DNA of 23,710 bases, from positions 1-23,710 of the forward strand of contig JANOHV010000051.1 in the NCBI GenBank assembly GCA_031406795.1, read 5' to 3'. Source of the stretch: DATDCY01 sp031406795 [NCBI: Candidatus Rokuibacteriota bacterium] (lineage in GTDB: Bacteria; JAUVQV01). Below are positions 14,154 through 20,115 of the stretch, one piece after another (position 1 is the first letter of the stretch; the number at the start of each line of letters is the position of its first letter). The notes under the pieces were generated by a model that had not been told where the DNA came from, did not search any database, and saw only the letters and a list, made by a program, of their open reading frames with translations. The position numbers and the translations under genes were made by a program.

Positions 14154-15488
14154 TCAGGCGATCTTTCCCTCGAGGTCGTAGGCGCCGGCCCCGGTGATGC
14201 GCACCGCGACCCAGGAGCCGGCCTCGCCGCGACCGCGCACCCTGATCCGGCCATCGACCTCCGGCGCCTGCCAGGGGGTGCGGGCCTGCCAGATAGTCGT
14301 GCGGCCGGGTTCGGGCCCGAGCAGAAGCGCCTCGGTGGTGCCGCCCACGCGCGCCGACCAGAGATCGGACGCCAGCTCGGCCTGCAAGGTCATCACGGCG
14401 TGGTAGCGCTCCTGCGCCTCCTCGGCCGTGGCGGCGCCGGGCAGGGTCGCGGCTTTCGTCCCCGGCTGTGCCGAGAAGACGAATGCGCCGAGATTCTCGA
14501 ACGGGTGCGCGCGCAGGAAGCCCAGCAGCTCGGCGAATTCGCGTTTCCCCTCGCCCGGGTAGCCGACCATGACCGTGGTGCGCAGCGCCACGCCCGGAAT
14601 GTTCTCACGCAGCGACGAGAAGAGCTTCTCCAGCCCGGGCCGGGCGTAGCGGCGGTTCATGCGCTCGAGCACCCGGCCGCTCGCATGCTGGATCGGGATG
14701 TCGAGGTAGGCGCAGAGTTTCGGCGTTTCGGCGAAGAGGCGGATGATCTCCTCGTCGACCCGTTCGGGGTGCAGGTAGAGCAGGCGGACGCGGAAGTCCC
14801 CGGGGAGCGCCGCGACCGCGCGCACCAGGGGCGCGAGCCCGCCGCCGCGGCGACCCTCGCCGAAGCGGGTGATGTCCTGTCCGACCAAATTGAGTTCGCG
14901 GACCCCGGCGTCGATCAGCGCGCGCGCCTCGTCCAGCACCGCCGCGCGCGTGCGGCTGGCGTGCGGCCCGCGGATCGAGGGGATCAGGCAGTAGTGGCAG
15001 CGGTTGCTGCAGCCGTCCGAGATCTTCAGGTAGGCCCAGGGACCGGTGGTCAGCGAGCGATCGAGCGAGCCGCTCGGCAGGAAGGCCCTCCCGGGGCTGC
15101 CGAGGCGCGTCGGCCGCGGCGCGGCGAGCGCCAGCCACTCGCCGAGGCGCGGGATCTGCTTCGGTGCGAGCAGCAGGTCCACCGCGGGGTAGCGCGTCGC
15201 CAACTCGTCGGCGAAGCGGTTGACCATGCAGCCCGCGACCACGACGAGCCGCCCGGCGAGCCGCGCCTTCCAGGCAACGGCGTCGGCGATCGCCTCGTGC
15301 GACTCCTCGACCGCCGGGCCGATGAACGCGCAGGTGTTCACCAGCAGCAGGTCCGCGCCCTCGCGATCGGGCACGAGCCCCCAGCCGCCGGCGCCGAGCC
15401 CGCCGATCAGGTATTCGGTGTCCACCAGGTTCTTCGAGCAGCCGAGGCTCACCACGCCCGCGAGGGGGATCCGCTTCGTCCGAGCCAT
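14154..15488 (-). CDS. rimO: Ribosomal protein S12 (Asp) methylthiotransferase RimO
   Basis: A 444-residue radical SAM methylthiotransferase that adds a methylthio group to an Asp of ribosomal protein S12. The N-terminal MTTase domain starts VVSLGCSKNLVDTEYL and has its three auxiliary-cluster cysteines (Cys17, Cys53 in NTCAFI, Cys87 in AGCMVN). The radical SAM motif is CSNRCHYC (Cys160, Cys164, Cys167). IQHASGRVLERMNR and GYPGEG near residue 310 are typical of RimO, distinguishing it from MiaB. The C-terminal TRAM domain ends the protein (VDGRIRVRG, AYDLEGKIA). No ribosome site precedes the ATG at 15488; instead TATACT lies exactly 7 nt upstream. The CDF gene stop is 47 nt upstream. Confidence 0.95.
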   Translation of the reverse strand: MARTKRIPLAGVVSLGCSKNLVDTEYLIGGLGAGGWGLVPDREGADLLLVNTCAFIGPAVEESHEAIADAVAWKARLAGRLVVVAGCMVNRFADELATRYPAVDLLLAPKQIPRLGEWLALAAPRPTRLGSPGRAFLPSGSLDRSLTTGPWAYLKISDGCSNRCHYCLIPSIRGPHASRTRAAVLDEARALIDAGVRELNLVGQDITRFGEGRRGGGLAPLVRAVAALPGDFRVRLLYLHPERVDEEIIRLFAETPKLCAYLDIPIQHASGRVLERMNRRYARPGLEKLFSSLRENIPGVALRTTVMVGYPGEGKREFAELLGFLRAHPFENLGAFVFSAQPGTKAATLPGAATAEEAQERYHAVMTLQAELASDLWSARVGGTTEALLLGPEPGRTTIWQARTPWQAPEVDGRIRVRGRGEAGSWVAVRITGAGAYDLEGKIA

Positions 15489-15495
15489 GCGCGGG

Positions 15496-15501
15496 AGTAT
15501 A
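15496..15501 (-). promoter_or_regulatory. -10 hexamer TATACT, probable leaderless start of rimO
   Basis: TATACT (five of six consensus), followed by CCCGCGC and the ATG at 15488. It lies in the 47-nt gap after the CDF gene. No Shine-Dalgarno is present. A -35-like TTGGCG lies about 20 nt upstream, which is too far to be convincing. Confidence 0.5.
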
Positions 15502-15535
15502 ACAGGGTCACCGGGCGTTCCCGCCAACCCGGGTC

Positions 15536-16525
15536 TTACAGCCGCGCGACGCGCTCCTCGCCGGGGTGCGCGAGGGTGCAGTAGGGACCGTCCGTCGCGC
15601 AGCCGCGGCACTCCGACTGCAGCGTCGTGTGCGTGATGCCGAAGCGCCCGTGCAGCAGCGCGTTCACGTCATCGAGCACCGCCTGGGGCTCGCGGGCGGC
15701 GGCCGCATCGACGATCAGGTGCGCCGAGAGCGCCCGGATGTGCGAGCAGAGGCTCCAGATGTGCACCCGGTGCAGATCGGCGACGCCCGGAACCGCGAGG
15801 ACGGCGGCCACGACGCCTTCGACCGTGAGGCCCGCGGGGACACCTTCCATCAGGATGTGCAGCGACTCGCGCACGAGTCTCCCGGCGCCCCAGAGCAGCA
15901 GCAGCCCGATCGCAAAGCCGAGGATCGGGTCGATGAGCGTCCAGCCCGTCGCCCAGATGATCGCGCCGCCGGCGATGACCGCCACCGAGGCGAGCAGGTC
16001 GCCGATGACGTGCAGGTAAGCCCCGCGCATGTTGAGGTCGTCGGTGTGGTGCCCGTGCAGCAGCCAGACGACGATCGCGTTGGCGAGCAGCCCCGCGAAG
16101 GCGACGGCCATCATGCCGCCGACGCGCACCTCACGCGGGTTGGCGAGCCGCTCCCAGGCTTCGTAGAAGATCCAGGCCGCGATCAGCCCGACGGTCAGTC
16201 CATTGACCAGAGAGGCGAGGATCTCCCCGCGGTGCAGGCCGTAGGAGTGCCGGTCGCTCGCCGGGCGCGCCGCGAGCATGATTGCCGCGTAGGAGAGGCC
16301 GAGCGCGGTCGCGTCGAACAGAACATGCAGCGAGTCGGAGAGCAGCGCCAGCGAGGAGGACCAGATCCCGCCGGCGAGTTCGACGGCGAACACGGCGAGC
16401 GTCAGGGGGATCGCCAGCCGCAGCTGCGAGGCCGGGGTCCCCTGGCCGTGCCCGTGGGAGCAGGTGCGCGCGGCGTGGTCGTGATCGCAGCGCGCCGGCT
16501 CGGACGACATCGGGATCGAGTCCAT
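15536..16525 (-). CDS. Cation diffusion facilitator (CzcD/ZitB-type) metal exporter
   Basis: A 329-residue protein. A His/Cys-rich N-terminus (CDHDH, CSHGHGQG) is followed by six hydrophobic helices. Both metal-site motifs are present: HVLFD in TM2 (His67, Asp71) and HVIGD in TM5 (His172, Asp176), the HxxxD pair typical of Zn-type CDFs. The linker DRHSYGLHRGEILASLVNG is family-conserved. The C-terminal cytoplasmic domain (VPGVADLHRVHIWSL) ends with a Cys/His cluster (CRGCATDGPYC), probably an extra metal site. It exports Zn(II), Cd(II) or Co(II) from the cytoplasm by proton antiport. I chose the ATG at 16525 (AGGG upstream, protein start like the family) over 16609, whose extra 28 residues look non-coding and include a TTGACA at 16561-16556. 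Confidence 0.9.
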   Translation of the reverse strand: MDSIPMSSEPARCDHDHAARTCSHGHGQGTPASQLRLAIPLTLAVFAVELAGGIWSSSLALLSDSLHVLFDATALGLSYAAIMLAARPASDRHSYGLHRGEILASLVNGLTVGLIAAWIFYEAWERLANPREVRVGGMMAVAFAGLLANAIVVWLLHGHHTDDLNMRGAYLHVIGDLLASVAVIAGGAIIWATGWTLIDPILGFAIGLLLLWGAGRLVRESLHILMEGVPAGLTVEGVVAAVLAVPGVADLHRVHIWSLCSHIRALSAHLIVDAAAAREPQAVLDDVNALLHGRFGITHTTLQSECRGCATDGPYCTLAHPGEERVARL

Positions 16526-16603
16526 GCGATTACCCTGCACCGCCCGCGCCGGCGCTGTCAACCCGCGGCGATGATTGACCAGCTTGTCAACGGAAGGCTG
16601 AAA

Positions 16604-16676
16604 ACTCATGGAACGGGCAGGCTGCTCAAAAAGATCCAGGTGGAACGCCGCAGATGGGCCTTTTTCAGCGGGCTGC
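16604..16676. terminator. Dispersed terminator-like hairpin repeat, copy 2
   Basis: This matches copy 1 (2921-2997) along its length apart from a five-base gap near the centre, including ACTCATG at the outer end and 27 identical bases at 16644-16670. Arms CAAAAAGATCCA and TGGGCCTTTTT can pair. It covers the last codons and stop of the M23 gene (TGA at 16667-16665, minus strand), so it should terminate that transcript. Only minus-strand genes flank it, so the opposite-direction activity has no obvious use here. Confidence 0.7.
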
Positions 16677-17999
16677 GATTTGCGTGTAGGCCTGCCCGTC
16701 GAGCCAGGTGCGGTATTCGGCGAATTCCTCGGCGTACTGCGGGGGGAGGCGTTCGGCGCGCGGGAAGGCCTCCTTCACCGGGTTGACCCAGGTTCCGCCG
16801 CGCCGCACGCGGTAATCCAGGTGCGGTCCGGTTGACAGCCCGGTCGAGCCGACGTAGCCGATGACCTCCTTCTGCCGCACCCGGTCGCCGACTTTGAGTC
16901 CGGAGGCGAAGCGCGAGAGGTGCAGGTAGTGGGTCTCGTAACCGCCGCCGTGACGCAGCGCGATCCGGTTGCCGCCCGCGTTGTCCCGGCCGCGCGCAAG
17001 GACCACGCCGTCCGCGGGCGCCCAGACCGGGGTGCCTTCGGGGGCGGCGAAGTCCACGCCGTAGTGGGCCCGGACCCGGTTGAGGATCGGGTGCAGACGC
17101 GCGCCGGAAAAGCCGCTGCTGATCCGGGTGTACGAGATCGGGGAGCGCAGGAAGGAGGCGCGTACCGATCGTCCCTCGGCGGTGTAGTACTCGCCGCGCG
17201 CGTCCGGCCACGGGAAGAAATAGGCCTGGTGCGTCCCGTCGTCCTGGCGGTACTCCGCGGCGAGGATGCGGCCGTACTGCACGAAGCGCCGGTCGCGGTA
17301 GATCTTCTCCACCACCAGCCGGAAGGAGTCGCCCGGCTGCAGCTCGTGAGCGAAGTCGATGTCCCAGGCGAACAGCTCGGCGAAGGCCAGCGTCAGGGTG
17401 TCGTTCTCGCCGGCGCGGTCCATCGCTTCGAAGAGCGAACTGCGGATGTTGCCACGGACCTCGACGACGCGGTTCTCCGCGGGGAGCGCCGCCAGCTGGG
17501 TCTCCCAGCCGTCGGGGGTCGAGCGCAGCACGAGGGCCTCCAGCGGGCTCTTCTCGTAGGTCAGGCTCACCAGGTCGCCGCCCGGCTTGAGCACGACGGT
17601 GAAGCGGTCCCCGGCCTTCAGGCGCCGGAAATCCAGCGCCGGTGCGAGCCGCTGGACGATGTGCGGGATGATCTCGGGGTCGAGCCCCGCGAGCGCGAGG
17701 CTTTCGGCGAAGCCGACGCCGGCGCGGATGGCGCCGCGCAGGGTGCGGAGGTCCGCCGGCGGGGTTGACGTCGTGCCGGCGGCCGGTTGTGTGCTGTCGC
17801 CGGCGTCGGCCGGAGGTTCGGGCAACTCAGGCAGGGCCGTCCGGGCCGCGGCGAGCAGCGCAACGCAGGCGCTCGAGAGCGCGACATTGCGCCCCCAGCG
17901 CGCCAGACGGGCGCCGAGGCCCTCGACGGGCCGGTACAGCGGCAGCAGAGACATCGCCGGAAGAATGTACGAAAGTCGGGTTTTCTCTGTCAATGACAT
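16665..17999 (-). CDS. M23 (LytM/gametolysin-type) murein endopeptidase with LysM/OapA-like N-terminal part
   Basis: A 444-residue protein. One hydrophobic helix (about residues 40-57) anchors it, followed by a Pro/Thr linker, then an OapA/LysM-like region (FRRLKAGDRFTVVLKPGG, and LQPGDSFRLVVEKIY) and the C-terminal M23 domain. Zinc ligands by homology are His312 and Asp316 in HYGVDF. The usual HxH is HLD (His393, Asp395), so the third ligand would be Asp. HYLHL (His357, His360) supplies the other catalytic His. Such enzymes cleave peptide cross-links to allow wall growth or division, like MepM. Two starts are possible: 17999 with AGGA 8 nt upstream, or 17954, which is preceded by TTGACA-18-TACATT. 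The gene is divergent from the Uma2 gene across a 273-bp gap. Confidence 0.88.
   Translation of the reverse strand: MSLTEKTRLSYILPAMSLLPLYRPVEGLGARLARWGRNVALSSACVALLAAARTALPELPEPPADAGDSTQPAAGTTSTPPADLRTLRGAIRAGVGFAESLALAGLDPEIIPHIVQRLAPALDFRRLKAGDRFTVVLKPGGDLVSLTYEKSPLEALVLRSTPDGWETQLAALPAENRVVEVRGNIRSSLFEAMDRAGENDTLTLAFAELFAWDIDFAHELQPGDSFRLVVEKIYRDRRFVQYGRILAAEYRQDDGTHQAYFFPWPDARGEYYTAEGRSVRASFLRSPISYTRISSGFSGARLHPILNRVRAHYGVDFAAPEGTPVWAPADGVVLARGRDNAGGNRIALRHGGGYETHYLHLSRFASGLKVGDRVRQKEVIGYVGSTGLSTGPHLDYRVRRGGTWVNPVKEAFPRAERLPPQYAEEFAEYRTWLDGQAYTQIAAR
17964..17993 (-). promoter_or_regulatory. Promoter-like TTGACA-18-TACATT inside the 5' end of the M23 frame
   Basis: A perfect -35 TTGACA (17993-17988) and TACATT (17969-17964) lie 9 nt before an in-frame ATG at 17954. 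If used, the protein starts at 17954 from a nearly leaderless mRNA, and the first 15 codons of the longer reading are untranslated. Confidence 0.35.
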
Positions 18000-18272
18000 T
18001 CATCACATCCTCGGGAGTCGCCCGACAAGGCGCGACCGGGATTACTCTCGAGAATTTTGTCTTCCCGCGCTGGGCCCGCTACCATCTCTTAACCAATCAT
18101 CGATCGATGGAAGTGCCCATGATTGCCGAAGAAATGGGTCGGACGGCCCATGGAGCGCGGATGTTGTCTTGACTTCAATTGAGCGCTCGACGTAAGCTCG
18201 CCTTATCGGCGATTTCAAGCGTGTCGTGACGCCGGCTTGAGGTGAGCGCCCGGTCCGGGGAACGAGGCACAG
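18000..18272. other. Divergent intergenic region between M23 and Uma2 genes
   Basis: No convincing gene. It holds a perfect 12-bp palindrome CATCGATCGATG (18098-18109) and GAGCGCTC (18181-18188). A plus-strand promoter candidate is TTGACT (18169-18174), 18 nt from TAAGCT (18193-18198), which could drive the Uma2 gene. Confidence 0.4.
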
Positions 18273-18854
18273 GTGGGACAGGCAGCGACGAAGCGGGACG
18301 CGAGGTACACCTATGCCGACTACCTCCGGTGGTCCAACGACGAGCGTTGGGAGCTGATCAACGGCGTCGCCTTCAACATGACGCCGGCGCCGTCGCGGAA
18401 GCATCAGAAGATCTCATGGGAGTTGGCGCAGCAAATCGGCGCCCATCTGCGGGGAAAGAAGTGTCAGGCTTACGCCGCCCCCTTCGACGTGCGCCTCCCG
18501 GCGCCCGGCGAATCCGACGAAACGACGAGCACCGTCGTCCAACCTGATCTGGTTGTAGTCTGCGACCAGGCGAAGCTTGACGATCGGGGATGCAAAGGCG
18601 CACCGGACCTGGTGATCGAGATCATTTCTCCCGATTCGGTGGCCCGGGACATGAGGGAGAAATGCAACCTATATGAGCGGGCCGGGGTTGCGGAGTACTG
18701 GATCGTCCACCCGACAGACCGGATTGTGTCGATTTTCCGCCGGGGTCCGGATGGACTCTACGGGAAGCCGGATGTCCACACCGCCGAGGAGCGCATTTCC
18801 GTCGGTGTTCTGCCAGAATTGGAAATCGACCTCGCGCCGGTTTTTGCAGAATGA
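18273..18854 (+). CDS. Uma2-family PD-(D/E)XK endonuclease-like protein, paralogue A
   Basis: A 193-residue protein of the Uma2 (DUF820) family. The start is GTG at 18273, with GAGG 5-6 nt upstream. Family marks: YTYADYLRWSNDERWELINGV at the N-terminus, PFDVRLP near 70, VVQPDLVVVCD (Asp92), then GAPDLVIEIISP (Asp112, Glu116) and LYERAGVAEYWIVHP. The Asp and Glu residues and following Lys-rich helix (DMREKCNLYE) form the PD-(D/E)XK core seen in the fold. The biological role of Uma2 proteins is not established. They are abundant in cyanobacteria, Chloroflexi and some deltaproteobacteria and often occur as paralogous runs. A second copy (about two thirds identical by eye) lies 375 nt downstream on the same strand. 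Confidence 0.88.
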   Translation: MGQAATKRDARYTYADYLRWSNDERWELINGVAFNMTPAPSRKHQKISWELAQQIGAHLRGKKCQAYAAPFDVRLPAPGESDETTSTVVQPDLVVVCDQAKLDDRGCKGAPDLVIEIISPDSVARDMREKCNLYERAGVAEYWIVHPTDRIVSIFRRGPDGLYGKPDVHTAEERISVGVLPELEIDLAPVFAE

Positions 18855-18856
18855 GG

Positions 18857-18884
18857 AGCAGGTGATACAGAGCAGGTGATACAG
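18857..18884 (+). repeat. 14-bp perfect tandem duplication
   Basis: AGCAGGTGATACAG occurs twice in a row (18857-18870 and 18871-18884), immediately after the stop of Uma2 paralogue A. It looks like slippage at the junction of two sequences of different origin. Confidence 0.8.
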
Positions 18885-19011
18885 TCGCGCGTCAAGGCAG
18901 ATCTGCTCGCCTGCGAGCGCTGATGGCCCAATCGATCTCTGGAACCTTTCCCGCGACCTGATCCGGCGTTTTATCGTTGCCAACTCGCGCGAGGAGAAGG
19001 TCGCGTTTTGA
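18885..19011 (+). pseudogene. Possible decayed coding remnant
   Basis: Two short plus-strand stretches read like real protein ends in different frames. One is VKADLLACER, ending at a stop at 18919-18921. The other contains IDLWNLSRDLIRRF and VANSREEKVAF, ending at TGA near 19010. A single frameshift could join them. No start, no ribosome site, and I do not recognise the protein. The call rests only on codon plausibility. Confidence 0.25.
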
Positions 19012-19079
19012 TCACATCAGATTCAGCGGGCTGACGTCGATCAGCAGGTGGATGCCGGCGCGGCGGGCGGCCTCGTGCA
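19012..19079 (-). pseudogene. priA 3'-end fragment (extreme C-terminus), displaced copy
   Basis: 66 bases (19014-19079) are identical to 22698-22763, the 3' end of the real priA. They encode the same final residues, ARRAGIHLLIDVSPLNLM, here followed by TGA instead of TAG. Homology stops exactly at the last base before the stop codon on one side. On the other side it breaks at 19079, where 791 bases carrying Uma2 paralogue B replace 41 bases of priA; homology resumes at 19871. Confidence 0.88.
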
Positions 19080-19228
19080 ACGGTATGATAAATATTGACA
19101 AGCCGAGGGGTTTGCCGAAAGATGCAAGACAGCCAAGGTCGGAAATGAGGAAAGAGATGAATTCGTTCTCCATGCAAGAGCAGGATGGGGATGAGGCTGG
19201 ATATTCCTGCCAGAGGTGACTTGAGCTT

Positions 19229-19831
19229 ATGGCACGGGCAGCAACGAAACGCGATGAGAGGTACATCTACGCCGACTATTTGCGCTGGCCGGATGACGAG
19301 CGCTGGGAGTTGATCGATGGCGTCGCGTACAACATGATTCCAGCGCCGACCCGCCTGCACCAGGAAGTTTCACGAGAACTATTGCGGCAGTTCGCCAACC
19401 ACCTGCTGGGCAAGCGCTGCCAGGTGTATGACGCTCCCTTCGATGTGCGCCTGCCCGCGCCGGGCGAGTCGGACACGGCCGCAAGCACCGTGGTACAGCC
19501 GGACCTGGTGGTGGTCTGTGACCACGCGAAGCTCGACGAGCAAGGTTGCAAGGGCGCGCCGGATCTGGTTGTCGAGATCCTTTCGCCGGCTACTGCGGCA
19601 AAAGACTTGAAAGAAAAGTTCGTCCTCTATGAGCGCGTCGGGGTCGTAGAATACTGGATTGTCCATCCGGTGGAAAAGGCGGTCACGATCTACCGTCGTG
19701 ATCCCGAGGGTCTGTACGGCCGGCCCTCGGTGTACACGGCAGGCGACCGTATTCCCGTCGCCTTCTTGCCGGAGTTGGAGATCGACCTCGCGACGGTGTT
19801 CATCGAGCCGGGTACGGAAGAAGCGGTCTGA
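19229..19831 (+). CDS. Uma2-family PD-(D/E)XK endonuclease-like protein, paralogue B
   Basis: A 200-residue paralogue of the gene at 18273. The start is ATG at 19229 with AGAGGTGA about 10 nt upstream. The same core is present: YADYLRWPDDERWELIDGV, VVQPDLVVVCDHAKLDEQG, GAPDLVVEILSP, LYERVGVVEYWIVHP and LPELEIDLATVF. The 149 bases before it (19080-19228) are more AT-rich than the surroundings and hold TTGACA at 19095-19100 without a good -10; they contain no supported gene. The gene sits inside a broken second copy of the priA 3' end, so it arrived by insertion. No transposase, terminal inverted repeats or target duplication were found at the two junctions (19079/19080 and 19870/19871). Confidence 0.9.
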   Translation: MARAATKRDERYIYADYLRWPDDERWELIDGVAYNMIPAPTRLHQEVSRELLRQFANHLLGKRCQVYDAPFDVRLPAPGESDTAASTVVQPDLVVVCDHAKLDEQGCKGAPDLVVEILSPATAAKDLKEKFVLYERVGVVEYWIVHPVEKAVTIYRRDPEGLYGRPSVYTAGDRIPVAFLPELEIDLATVFIEPGTEEAV

Positions 19832-19870
19832 AATAATGCGGACTGTGCGTAGCGCCGGGGCATTGTTACG

Positions 19871-20062
19871 AGCCGGCGGGTCTTGACCGGGATCAGCATC
19901 CGCCAGCGGTTGCGGATCTTCTCCATTGGTGCGGGAACCGGCCCGAGGACGTGACAGGAGCCGGCGGCTTGCGCGCTGCCGAGCATCTCACGCAGGCAGG
20001 CGCCGATCTCGTCCGCGGCCGCACCGAGGCGGGTCTGGTTGGCGCCGTCGAGGCGCAGCGCT
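19871..20062 (-). pseudogene. priA C-terminal fragment, second part of the displaced copy
   Basis: 192 bases align without gaps to 22805-22996 of the real priA, with about 17 mismatches counted by eye. In the minus reading frame they encode AAGSCHVLGPVPAPMEKIRN and RWRMLI, as in PriA. Orientation and order relative to the 19012-19079 fragment match an intact priA 3' end, so both belong to one copy split by the Uma2-B insertion. Weak similarity may continue to about 20075. No upstream priA sequence is present; the secreted esterase gene begins 53 nt further on. Confidence 0.9.
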
Positions 20063-20115
20063 TATCGAGGAGCGGCAGAACGCTTCATCCCCTGCAGTCT
20101 TCAGGAGGTCGCGAA

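Noticed and set aside
18977-19219. Short plus-strand open frame upstream of Uma2 B
   Set aside because: Its first half is antisense to the displaced priA end and it has no ribosome site or recognisable sequence.
19951-20115. N-terminal extension of the secreted esterase
   Set aside because: It reads through the displaced priA fragment. The AGGAGG site and signal peptide place the start at 20116.
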